NCBI GenBank assembly: GCA_964397665.1
Contig: CAYNJW010000003.1
Coordinates: forward strand, 1-42,813
Direction: 5' to 3'
DNA: 42,813 bases
Source of the DNA: CAYNJW01 sp964397665
Lineage (GTDB): Archaea > Nanobdellota > Nanobdellia > Pacearchaeales > GW2011-AR1
The notes under the pieces are model-generated. The model saw only the letters and a list, made by a program, of their open reading frames with translations, had not been told where the DNA came from and did not search any database. Shown piece after piece: positions 24,287 to 32,380 of this stretch (position 1 is its first letter; every line of letters begins with the position of its first letter). The position numbers and the translations under genes are program-made.

Positions 24287-25317
24287 AAATTCTCTATGGT
24301 GTTTGTGGAGAAGGACAAGGACATGCATCTAGAGCAAAAGTTGTAATTGGCAATTTAATAAACAAAGGACATGAAGTGAAAGTATTAGCTTATGGAAAAG
24401 CATATGAAACTCTAAAAGAAGAATTTAATTGTATGAAAACTTATGGGTTAAAAATCTTTTTCAAAGACTGACAGATAGACAAATTTAAGACATTCACTAA
24501 AAATTTCTTTACATTTAGTCAAAATATTCTAATTTTAGATAGATTAATTAAAGTAATGCTAAACTTTAAACCTGATGCCTGTATAAGTGATATGGATCCT
24601 TTAGTTTCTTTAATGGGTTTTAACCATAATATTCCAGTAATTAGTTTTGATAATCAACATAGTTTAACAAATCTAAATATTCAAATCCCGAATAAATTTC
24701 TTAAAGAGTTTATTATAACAAAGACATATATCAAAAAAATTTTAATTAGAAGAGATTTTACAATAATCACTTCGTTTTCTAATGAAGATATCTTAAAGAA
24801 AAACACATTTATTGTTCCACTTGTAATCCGTAAAGAAGTCTTAAACATAAAACCTGAAAAAACTGAAAAAATTCTTGTATACTTCTCTGGAAAAGATAAA
24901 ACTAAACTTAAAATACTGAAAAAAATAAGCAAGAATTTTCTTGTTTATGGTTTTGATATTGAAAAAACTGAAAAAAATTTAAAATTTAAAAAAAACAAAG
25001 ATTTTTTAGAAGATTTGGGAAAGTGTAAAGCAATAATCGCAACTGCAGGATTTAGTCTAATTTCTGAAGCTCTCTACTTAAAAAAACCATATTTGGCACT
25101 TCCACTAAAAAACCATTTAGAACAATATCTTAATGCAATATTTTTAAGAAATAATTCCTTTGGTGAATTCAGTGAAAAACTATCAAAAAAAGATGTAGAC
25201 TCATTTTTATCTAATTTACCAAAGTATAATAAAAATCTAAAAAAATATAATTTTAATAATGAAGAAGTATTCAAAACATTTGATAAAGTATTAAAAAAAA
25301 TAAAAAGTTATCACTAA
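24283..25317 (+). pseudogene. MJ1255-type glycosyltransferase interrupted by one in-frame TGA
   Basis: A single frame of 344 codons resembles the MJ1255-like group of GT-B glycosyltransferases. The start MKILYGVCGEGQGHASRAK is the glycine-rich N-terminal loop. The C-terminal half has CKAIIATAGFSLISEALYLKKPYLALPL, the usual nucleotide-sugar-binding region, followed by EQYLNAIFL. Codon 64 (24472-24474) is TGA, between FFKD and QIDKFKTF. A Gly codon GGA is expected there in this family, so one substitution explains it. Both sides remain intact. It is probably a very recent pseudogene, a readthrough gene or a base error. Other genes in the window use TGA as a normal stop. It overlaps the sulfatase-like gene upstream. 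Confidence 0.75.
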
Positions 25318-25373
25318 CTAAATTACACTAATAAGAATCAGTGCCGTGGCAAAAACAAATCAGCTAAATGCCA

Positions 25374-25613
25374 TTACTGTACGTTTGAAGGAGAAATAAA
25401 AATAATAGTATCTCCTCTTAAGAAAGTTCGTCCAAAATTTTTGGACTGCTCACCGTTCTCGATCTCTTTAGCATTATCCAAAACCACATTAATATGGATA
25501 TCAAACGCTAACAAAGTACCGACGAACTGCTTGCTATTCTTAAGCTGTACTAAAATCTCCTTGCCCTTTGACTGATTTAACAAATCCAAGGGTCTATCAA
25601 TTCCGTTAACCAT
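25374..25613 (-). CDS. lsm: Sm-like archaeal protein (Lsm/SmAP)
   Basis: A 79-residue RNA-binding protein with both Sm motifs. Sm1 is RPLDLLNQSKGKEILVQLKNS followed by VGTLLAFDIHINVVLDNAKE, including the loop 3 Asp-x-His-x-Asn residues that bind uracil. Sm2 is GRTFLRGDTIIFISP, including the RGD/RG loop 5. These proteins form heptameric rings on U-rich RNA. A TTAAAAAGG box on the minus strand (25634-25642) lies about 25 bp before the ATG. The partner rpl37e gene often found after lsm in archaea is not present. Confidence 0.95.
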   Translation of the reverse strand: MVNGIDRPLDLLNQSKGKEILVQLKNSKQFVGTLLAFDIHINVVLDNAKEIENGEQSKNFGRTFLRGDTIIFISPSNVQ

Positions 25614-25681
25614 AATTTAAATCCGTATAAAACCTTTTTAAGCTTTGCCATAAAATTAATAAAAATTAAATTTACATAAGG

Positions 25682-25689
25682 TTTATAAA
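25682..25689 (+). promoter_or_regulatory. TATA box of eS8
   Basis: TTTATAAA is centred 25 bp upstream of the ATG at 25711, with no ribosome-binding site between, so the eS8 transcript is probably leaderless. Confidence 0.6.
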
Positions 25690-25710
25690 TCAAATTTCAT
25701 CAAGAATTCT

Positions 25711-26070
25711 ATGAAACTTGGACGAAAAATTTCCGGAGGAAAATATAAACAGATTAGGAAAAAAAAATCTTACGAAAGACCTGGTCAAAAAAGAATTGTT
25801 AAACTTGGGGAAAAGAAAACTAAAATTCTAGATGGTAGAGGGAAAACTTCAAAAATCGTTTCGTTACTTCAAAAAGAAATTAATGTAATTAACAAAGGTA
25901 AAAGTAAAAAAACAGAAATTAAAAATGTTTTGGAAACACCCTCAAATAGGTTCTTAGCTAGACAAAACATTTTAGTGAAAGGTGCAATTGTAGAAACTGA
26001 TTTAGGGAAAGTAAAAATAACTAATAGACCCTCACAAGAAGGAATTGTACAAGGAATTGTTATCGAATAA
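25711..26070 (+). CDS. rps8e: 30S ribosomal protein eS8
   Basis: A 119-residue ribosomal protein. The opening GRKISGGKYKQIRKKKSYERP matches the archaeal eS8 N-terminus, and the central NVLETPSNRFLARQNILVKGAIVETDLGKVKITNRPSQEG is diagnostic. Archaeal forms are 120-130 residues, so this is full length. It is transcribed alone, divergent from lsm and followed by TFB. Confidence 0.95.
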   Translation: MKLGRKISGGKYKQIRKKKSYERPGQKRIVKLGEKKTKILDGRGKTSKIVSLLQKEINVINKGKSKKTEIKNVLETPSNRFLARQNILVKGAIVETDLGKVKITNRPSQEGIVQGIVIE

Positions 26071-26142
26071 TTTATTTATCGTCTATAAACACTAAATCTA
26101 AACCAAAAGCTTTAAAAAGGGAAGCTCTTTATAAACTTTACT

Positions 26143-27114
26143 ATGAATCTTGTTAAACGTTGTCCTGAATGTAATAGCGCAAATTTAGTTTATGATGAAA
26201 CTGCTAGTGAATTAATCTGTAGTGATTGTGGTCTATTGGTTGAAGAAAAAATGGTTGATACATCACATGAATTAAGAGGATTTGATAAAGCTAAAAAAGG
26301 TTCTCGTGGTGGGGCGCCAATGTCAATGCAAAAATTTGACAAAGGATTAACAACAAATGTTGGAGAAATTTCAGATATTTATAAATTAGATTCTACAAAA
26401 CAAACACGAAAATATTTAAGATTGAAAAAATGGCAAGAAAGAGTTTCTACATCTATTGAAAGAAATTTAAGACTTGCAATGGCTGAATTAAGAAGGGTTG
26501 CCTCATTTTTAGAACTTCCAGAAGTAGTTAAAGAAGAAGCTGCAAGAGTTTATAATTTTGTTTTACAAAGAGGATTAGTAAGGGGAAGAAGTATGGAATC
26601 TGTAATTGCTGCTTGTGTTTACGCTGCTTGTAGATCTTACAATATTCCAAGAACTTTAGATGAAATTTCAATAGCTTCAGAAATTGAAAGAAAAGAAATA
26701 GGAAGAACCTATAGATTCATAATTAGAAAAATGGGAATAAAGGTAAGGCCCTCATCACCTAAAGATTATATCTCAAGATTTGCATCCACCTTACATTTAT
26801 CTCCAAAATCACAAAATGGTGCTTTAGAAATTTTAAATAAAGCAGAAATCTCTGAACTTACCTCTGGACGAGGTCCTGCAGGAATTGCAGCTGCCGCATT
26901 ATATGTTTCTGCCCTCCTTAATGATGAAAAGAAAACTCAAAGAGAGGTTGCAGATGTTGCAGGAATAACTGAAGTAACAATTAGAAATAGATATAAAGAA
27001 CTTTTAGACAGACTAAAACTTGAAGAAAAAATTCTTTCTAAAGAAAGAGAAAAGAAAGAAAGAAAGAAAGCAGAAAAAGCTGCCGCAGCACAAGCTAAAC
27101 AAAAATTAAGATAA
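26143..27114 (+). CDS. tfb: transcription initiation factor B (TFB)
   Basis: A 323-residue general factor that bridges TBP-bound promoter DNA and RNA polymerase. The N-terminal zinc ribbon has CPEC (7-10) and CSDC (26-29). The B-reader region includes GAPMSMQKFDKGL. Two cyclin folds follow: first about 105-200 (ASFLELPEVVKEEAARVYNF, ESVIAACVYAACR), second about 205-300 (RFASTLHLSP, GRGPAGIAAAALYVSALL, REVADVAGITEVTIRNRYKEL). The tail is Lys/Ala-rich and extended. TTTAAAAAG at about 26111-26119 is the likely TATA element. The box TTTATAAA at 26128-26135 is too close to the ATG for a leaderless start. Confidence 0.97.
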   Translation: MNLVKRCPECNSANLVYDETASELICSDCGLLVEEKMVDTSHELRGFDKAKKGSRGGAPMSMQKFDKGLTTNVGEISDIYKLDSTKQTRKYLRLKKWQERVSTSIERNLRLAMAELRRVASFLELPEVVKEEAARVYNFVLQRGLVRGRSMESVIAACVYAACRSYNIPRTLDEISIASEIERKEIGRTYRFIIRKMGIKVRPSSPKDYISRFASTLHLSPKSQNGALEILNKAEISELTSGRGPAGIAAAALYVSALLNDEKKTQREVADVAGITEVTIRNRYKELLDRLKLEEKILSKEREKKERKKAEKAAAAQAKQKLR

Positions 27115-27223
27115 AATATCACTAAATTAATTACTAAAAAAACTTCTTCTCCTCGAAAAAATAAACAATAACTTTAACTTCCGATAATTTTATAACCTCT
27201 TATTTCTCATTAAATTTAGTTAT

Positions 27224-27307
27224 GTGGAGGTACCGAAGCGGTCAAACGGGCAGGACTTAAGATCCTGTGGCTTTATGCCTTCGGGGGTTCGAATCCTCCC
27301 CTCCACA
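27224..27307 (+). tRNA. tRNA-Leu (TAA)
   Basis: Class II tRNA with a long variable arm. Acceptor GTGGAGG pairs with CCTCCAC. Anticodon stem AGGAC-type pairing closes a loop with anticodon TAA, and a variable stem-loop (GTGGCTTTATGCC region) follows. T-loop is TTCGAAT and discriminator is A. Its end lies 12 bp from the convergent surface-protein gene. Confidence 0.93.
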
Positions 27308-27318
27308 TTTAATCAAAC

Positions 27319-28641
27319 TTAATTTAAACTTGGAAAGTCTTCTGAATTTTCCTTCCAAATACTTGTAAAATCCCAATAGGAATTCATAGGTTCATTAGAA
27401 TTATCATAAAAATAATCTTCATTATCTTGAACTGCTGTACAATCCCAACATGCATTTGAACCTAAACACACCTCAGGATTACTTGAAATATTATTCCAAT
27501 AAGAATCATAAATATTTGAAAAATACTCTTGAAACCCTACTAATGATCCNNNNNNNNNNNNNNNNNNNNNNNNNNNNNNNNNNNNNNNNNNNNNNNNNNN
27601 NNNNNNNNNNNNNNNNNNNNNNNNNNNNNNNNNNNNNNNNNNNNNNNNNGAGTTTGAAAGAAATGAAGTAACTTGTTGAGAACCAATTAAACCCCCTACG
27701 TTTGAAGTTCCTTTTACCTCACCAGTTGAATAAACTTCTTCAACATTAGAATAATCTCTTTGAAACCCTACAAGAGAACCTACATTAATCTCACCAGTAA
27801 TATTTACACCTGTTAAACCAATATTTTCAATTAAAGAATTGTTAAAGATTTTCCCAAATAAACCAATATTATCTTCTTGTAAGCGATAAATATATAAATT
27901 TTTAATAATCTTCCCATTCCCATCAAAAATATTCTTAAAAGGTAGTGAGTCAGTTCCAAGTGGTTTGAATCCCTTCCCGGAATTCCAATTTATAGTCTCT
28001 GAACAATCAATGTTATTCTGCAAAGTATAATTTTTACTTAATGTTAAAGAATCTAAACCAACTCTTTGTAAATCATTGCAAGTGCAAATTTCCCAAAAAC
28101 CATCTGAATCTGAGTCTCCAAAACAGTTATCCACCACATAGACTGAATTATCAACATCTGAAGAAGAAACTGCGCCATCTCCTAATCTTCTTCCACTCTT
28201 GGCTAACTCCCCTACTTCTCCTTGTGAACTAATAAGATTCTCAGTTCCGCCGACTATTGGAGAAACAGTTACTAACTCTGGCTTACCAAAATCTCCAAGA
28301 GTAAATGAATAAGTTTTACTTTGACCGGATAACGGAACATCCTCTGAAGATTGATTAAGAGAATTTCCACCTTTAAAAAATTTAAAATGCAATGCATCCA
28401 AACTTAAATTATCTTGTCCACGTTTAATTTGAACTTTAACAAGTTTATTTGTTTCATCCCAAACAGTATAACCACCATCAGTCTCAATAGAAATGTCAAC
28501 TTTATCAGAAGATACATCATCCAAATTTGTCTTTATACTTGGAAGAATCAAATTAAATAAAATAACAACTCCTAAAATTGATAATAAAATTATAAAAACT
28601 GTAGCAATAACCGAAGAAACACCGTCTTTATTTCTTAACAT
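27319..28641 (-). CDS. pilin-like surface protein with GLUG repeats (interrupted by assembly gap)
   Basis: The N-terminus MLRNKDGVSSVIATVFIILLSILGVVILF is a class III/archaeal pilin-like leader. A short basic segment ends in Gly7 and is followed by a 25-residue hydrophobic helix, as in DUF1628-type archaeal pilins. A beta-rich region follows. Then come GLUG-type repeats, such as IGLTGVNITGEINVGSLVGFQ and VYSTGEVKGTSNVGGLIGSQQ, which occur in adhesins. 100 N at 27550-27649 interrupt the repeats. The frame agrees on both sides, but the true number of repeats is unknown. The C-terminal end has a Cys pair (CLGSNACWDC). A TATA box lies 25 bp upstream of the ATG (28663-28670). It is a likely substrate of the prepilin peptidase in this window. 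Confidence 0.78.
   Translation of the reverse strand: MLRNKDGVSSVIATVFIILLSILGVVILFNLILPSIKTNLDDVSSDKVDISIETDGGYTVWDETNKLVKVQIKRGQDNLSLDALHFKFFKGGNSLNQSSEDVPLSGQSKTYSFTLGDFGKPELVTVSPIVGGTENLISSQGEVGELAKSGRRLGDGAVSSSDVDNSVYVVDNCFGDSDSDGFWEICTCNDLQRVGLDSLTLSKNYTLQNNIDCSETINWNSGKGFKPLGTDSLPFKNIFDGNGKIIKNLYIYRLQEDNIGLFGKIFNNSLIENIGLTGVNITGEINVGSLVGFQRDYSNVEEVYSTGEVKGTSNVGGLIGSQQVTSFLSNXXXXXXXXXXXXXXXXXXXXXXXXXXXXXXXXXXGSLVGFQEYFSNIYDSYWNNISSNPEVCLGSNACWDCTAVQDNEDYFYDNSNEPMNSYWDFTSIWKENSEDFPSLN
27550..27649. other. assembly gap (100 N)
   Basis: Exactly 100 undetermined bases lie inside the repeat region of the pilin-like gene. The round number suggests a scaffold gap of unknown length, probably caused by collapsed GLUG repeats. 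Confidence 0.98.
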
Positions 28642-28662
28642 AAGTTTCTAAAGAATAAACAG

Positions 28663-28670
28663 TTTATAAA
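28663..28670 (-). promoter_or_regulatory. TATA box of the pilin-like gene
   Basis: TTTATAAA, centred 25 bp before the ATG at 28641 on the minus strand, predicts a leaderless transcript for the pilin-like gene, separate from the upstream surface genes. Confidence 0.6.
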
Positions 28671-28682
28671 AATTTTGATTTA

Positions 28683-30419
28683 TTAATTAACACTTCTTTG
28701 TAAATTCCTTCTTTTCATAAATAGAATAAAAACTATCAAAGCAAAAAGAATTAAACACAAAGAGATTAATAAAAGAATAAGGTATAACCATGAAGGAATT
28801 CCCTTATTTTTAAAAATAGACTTCTCACCAATATATGAACCATCGTTTATTGAAATTGAAGGACCAAAATCAAAACCGCTATCATCATCAAAAGTCTTTT
28901 TCTTTTTAACTTGGTCAGGAGTCTCATTTCCAGAAACATTAAAAGAAACAAATCTATGTTGACAATGTCCTACTACTGACCCATTAATAGATGGGCAAAG
29001 GGAAAAATTAATTTCGTAAGCCCCATTATCTACTTCAAAATCAAAATAAAAATGATCTCTTCCAGTTAAATTATAAACTTCTTGTAAAGATTCATTTCCA
29101 TCTAAAGAAATATTAATCTCCAACAAACCATCCATTAAGGACCTGTTCCCTAAATTATCTAATCTCAAAAGTTCATAATCAAACATAAATCCAAAAATAT
29201 CTCCACTTTCTAAATCTGCAGAAGTTGATTCTAAATTAAACAATCTTGCAAAATAATCAAAAGTAATATTCTGATTAGTCTCATTTCCTGACTGGTTATT
29301 TGAAGAATTATAAACAAAGAAAACCAAACTTCTTGAATCATTAATTATTTCATCTCCCAATCGCGGATTTGGACTTGCGATAACTTTTACTTCCCAAAAA
29401 CCTTCTTCTGGAAAAATATAGCTAAAGGAGTAATCTCCATCTGAAGAAAAATTAACTGTTGAATGTTCTCTCTCACCACCATTTAAATAATAAATAATTT
29501 CTAAGTCTGTCCCAATAGAACTACTATTTCCAAATTCATCAATAAATCTTGAAAAATAATCAACATCAAAAGAAACTGATTCATTTAATTCTGGGTGTAA
29601 TGGAGTCATTGTTAATCCATTTAAAATACTATAAGAATAATTCAATTTACCTTGTGCTATTACTCTTACCTCTGCAACTGAACTCTGTTTTAAACTATTA
29701 ATTATTTTTTCATCTAAAACATCTGTTGTTAAAACTATCTTCTTCAAACCTGTCTCTGAAAAAGCATATTCAAAACTTACACTATCTGAACTTGAATAAG
29801 GAATCTCTAAAATTTTAGTCTCAGAATAAGCCAAACTTCCGTCATCTTCAAAAATATCTAAGGTTACTTCAGTTCTTACAAATTCATGATAATTAAGTCC
29901 TGTTTGAGAAGAATCTTCAATAGCTGAATAAGTTTCTGCATCAATTCCGACAGAAAGATTAATTTCTAAAGGGGTTCCTGGATGAACCTCATTTGCTACA
30001 ACCATATTTTGAATTGGAGCATAACCACTTCTTTTTCGAGATAAATAAACTTCTCCACCGAAATAACTTCCATCTCCGCTTGCTTCAATATTATACTGTT
30101 CCCAACCAATTCTTCCATCTTTAGAAAAGTAAAGCAAATAACCATTCACTGTTTGTTCCTCAGTTGGAAAATAAACACTAACTTCATTTTGAGAATAAAC
30201 TGGATTTAAATTTTCTAATTCGTTTCCAAGAGTCTGACAATTAAAATCTAAACATTCAAATCCCCTAACTTGAAAATTCTCAACACCAAGATTTGTTTCA
30301 GTTCTAAGACCATTATTTTCAATAACTCCTTCATAAACTGAATAATTAACTTCAACAATTGCAGAAGTAAAACTAATTAAGAACATACTCATTAACAAAA
30401 TCATAAATATTTTTCTCAT
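28683..30419 (-). CDS. secreted surface protein with C-terminal membrane anchor
   Basis: A 578-residue protein with a Sec signal peptide (MRKIFMILLMSMFLISFTSA), a long beta-rich ectodomain rich in Ser, Asn and Glu, and a C-terminal membrane helix (about 550-573, SWLYLILLLISLCLILFALIVFILF) ending in MKRRNLQRSVN. Repeated phrases such as DGDYSFSYIFPEEGFWEVKV and the NETxNxT-type sequons suggest Ig-like or CARDB-like modules and N-glycosylation. I do not recognise a specific family. It begins 1 nt after the stop of the upstream 621-residue gene, so the two are co-translated. A role as scaffold or receptor on the cell surface is inference. Confidence 0.75.
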   Translation of the reverse strand: MRKIFMILLMSMFLISFTSAIVEVNYSVYEGVIENNGLRTETNLGVENFQVRGFECLDFNCQTLGNELENLNPVYSQNEVSVYFPTEEQTVNGYLLYFSKDGRIGWEQYNIEASGDGSYFGGEVYLSRKRSGYAPIQNMVVANEVHPGTPLEINLSVGIDAETYSAIEDSSQTGLNYHEFVRTEVTLDIFEDDGSLAYSETKILEIPYSSSDSVSFEYAFSETGLKKIVLTTDVLDEKIINSLKQSSVAEVRVIAQGKLNYSYSILNGLTMTPLHPELNESVSFDVDYFSRFIDEFGNSSSIGTDLEIIYYLNGGEREHSTVNFSSDGDYSFSYIFPEEGFWEVKVIASPNPRLGDEIINDSRSLVFFVYNSSNNQSGNETNQNITFDYFARLFNLESTSADLESGDIFGFMFDYELLRLDNLGNRSLMDGLLEINISLDGNESLQEVYNLTGRDHFYFDFEVDNGAYEINFSLCPSINGSVVGHCQHRFVSFNVSGNETPDQVKKKKTFDDDSGFDFGPSISINDGSYIGEKSIFKNKGIPSWLYLILLLISLCLILFALIVFILFMKRRNLQRSVN

Positions 30420-30420
30420 C

Positions 30421-32286
30421 TTAATTTCCTATATTGCCTCCGGTTCCTTGATTAAAATGATTCTCTACTGATTCTCCTGAAACATTTGAATTATTTGAAT
30501 CTCCAACCTTGCTTGCTGACCAACCATCAATTCCTGCAACAACTAAAGATTCCATTAGAGTCCCAAATCCACCTTTATCAACTTCAACAACTTTTCCATC
30601 TTTTGTAATAATTTCAGCATATTTTCCATCTATAACTGCTTCTCTCAAAACAACATTTCCACCGAATCTAAGCAAAGAAGTAACTCCTTCGTAAACTTTT
30701 CTACTGAATCTCCCATCATTATTTGAAGCCCAATTTTCAATTTCTTGTGCTGGAGCTATTGGAACAGATGCCACCCATTCTGCAGTCTCAACTAAAGAAT
30801 CCACTGTTGTAACTACCCCTCCACCGACAACATCTACAACAAGCTTTTCTGCCAAACCACCTGTTGCCAAATCAGTTGTATTAACTACTGTAGAACCTGC
30901 ACCGCCTAATGCTTGATAAACTTTCATGAATCCTCTTTGTAAAAAATTATTATCTTCTCTTTTTCTTAAATCTTCTTTATTAAGATTTACAAAAGGCAAA
31001 ATACTCACAACAGATTTTAAGCCATTGCCTATGCTACTTCCTCTTTTCTTATAATTTTCAGAAGAATAACCTAAGTCTTCTGTATCTGCGATTTGTTTTC
31101 CCCAATTTTCAAAATGATTTCCAATTGAAGCAAGACCTTTAAAAGGATTTAAAGTTATATCTCCTTTGCTGTCAATTTGAGGATTTCTTTTATTTACATG
31201 ATTAACATATGTAAAGCCACTATCATATTCAGAAGAAGAATTTAAAGATACCACTTCTGCAAGATTTGTATTTGAAGGTACTAGATATGCCACTTCTGCA
31301 AGATTTGTATTTGAAGGTACTAAGTTATCTTCTAAATTACTTGGAGATTTTATATTAGACAAATCAGTTTTCTTTTCTATTTGTGTTAATTTTGTTTTCA
31401 AACCTTTTCCATCATCTTTTGTAATTGTTTTAACTTTTGTAATTGTGGGCCCATTTGTTGTAACAGTGCTTGATACTTCCGTATTATTTGTAACCAAAGA
31501 CTCTAATCCGCCTTCTTTAGCCCCACTGACAATTGAATTAAGATCTGATGACTTCTCTTCTGGAAAAGCTACATCAAGTACAATCCCTCCGTAACTATCT
31601 GAAGAATCCGAAATATAATTAGTCTCTACTACAGATGTATTCTTTTCTACTTTTTGATGAGGTTTTAATAAAGCATAAGTCCCTACTGCTGTTAAAACTG
31701 AAGCAAGAACTCCACCTACGATTGCTTGTTTAAATCTTCTTTTCCATTTTTTAGATTTAGTTTTTTCTGTAGCAATATTACCTTTTTCAACAGTTAATAG
31801 ACTGCTCAAACCACTAACCTCTTTTGTCAAAACAGAATTTTCACTATTTAGAATCCCATTTGCTGTTCTTAAATTCTTTAAACCTTCAACATAATTACCT
31901 AACTTTTTTTCTACACTAACAGCACCTTCAAATAATCCCCGAGTATAATTTTTAACAATATCTGACCTATAATCCCCTTCATTAACACTATTCTTACTTT
32001 TTGTTTTAGACAAATAATCATTGGAGTTAATCAGTCTCTCTATGGATTTATACTGCTTTGAAGAATTCAAATTTAATAAATCTTTTACAGCTTTAATCCT
32101 TCCTTCATAAGTATTTACTCCCTGCCCATTATATGTCTTTGAACCATTGCCTGAACCATTTTTGTAGGTTCCATCCATAATACTTCTTGCAAGTAATGCT
32201 TTATCAGAACTTATACCAAGTTTATCAACTAAAAAACCAGTATATCTATCCAATCTTCTCTCAAATTTTTTGTTTTGTTTTGCCAT
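30421..32286 (-). CDS. 621-residue single-TM protein, unknown
   Basis: A protein without a classic signal peptide. Residues 1-180 are charged and helical, with a probable coiled coil (NLRTANGILNSENSVLTKEVSGLSSLLT split region, about 138-172). A membrane helix follows at about 188-207 (preceded by KSKKWKRRFKQ, so the N-terminus is probably cytosolic). A long Ser/Thr/Asn-rich linker contains a 13-residue tandem duplication (unit VPSNTNLAEVAYL). The C-terminal domain at about 400-600 is Gly/Val-rich (VVNTTDLATGGLAEKLVVDVVGG). No known family is recognised. A TTTATAAA box about 40 bp upstream gives it its own promoter with a short leader. It is followed at once by the anchored surface protein gene. 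Confidence 0.72.
   Translation of the reverse strand: MAKQNKKFERRLDRYTGFLVDKLGISSDKALLARSIMDGTYKNGSGNGSKTYNGQGVNTYEGRIKAVKDLLNLNSSKQYKSIERLINSNDYLSKTKSKNSVNEGDYRSDIVKNYTRGLFEGAVSVEKKLGNYVEGLKNLRTANGILNSENSVLTKEVSGLSSLLTVEKGNIATEKTKSKKWKRRFKQAIVGGVLASVLTAVGTYALLKPHQKVEKNTSVVETNYISDSSDSYGGIVLDVAFPEEKSSDLNSIVSGAKEGGLESLVTNNTEVSSTVTTNGPTITKVKTITKDDGKGLKTKLTQIEKKTDLSNIKSPSNLEDNLVPSNTNLAEVAYLVPSNTNLAEVVSLNSSSEYDSGFTYVNHVNKRNPQIDSKGDITLNPFKGLASIGNHFENWGKQIADTEDLGYSSENYKKRGSSIGNGLKSVVSILPFVNLNKEDLRKREDNNFLQRGFMKVYQALGGAGSTVVNTTDLATGGLAEKLVVDVVGGGVVTTVDSLVETAEWVASVPIAPAQEIENWASNNDGRFSRKVYEGVTSLLRFGGNVVLREAVIDGKYAEIITKDGKVVEVDKGGFGTLMESLVVAGIDGWSASKVGDSNNSNVSGESVENHFNQGTGGNIGN
31251..31322. repeat. 39-bp tandem duplication in the 621-residue protein
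   Basis: A 33-bp segment (31251-31283) is repeated exactly at 31290-31322, a 39-bp period that adds one 13-residue unit in frame. The identity at the DNA level points to a recent duplication. Confidence 0.9.
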
Positions 32287-32380
32287 TGTAATTCTATAGT
32301 GACAAATAAAAGAATAAAGGGTTTATAAATGTTTGCATAAAAACATCACTATATAGTTACAACAAAAAAGAACTTTAAAA

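Noticed and set aside
24472..24474. TGA as selenocysteine or as a reassigned glycine codon in the glycosyltransferase
   Set aside because: TGA ends several other genes here in a normal way. I saw no obvious selenocysteine insertion element, and the position is not a redox site. A lone nonsense change or base error is simpler.
25330..25400. Plus-strand peptide CRGKNKSAKCHYC near lsm, resembling the end of ribosomal protein eL37
   Set aside because: The CxxC spacing does not match eL37, there is no start with upstream similarity, and the frame runs antisense into lsm. It is likely chance.
26128..26135. TTTATAAA as the TATA box of TFB
   Set aside because: It is centred only about 11 bp before the ATG. 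The TTTAAAAAG box near 26111 has proper spacing for this start.
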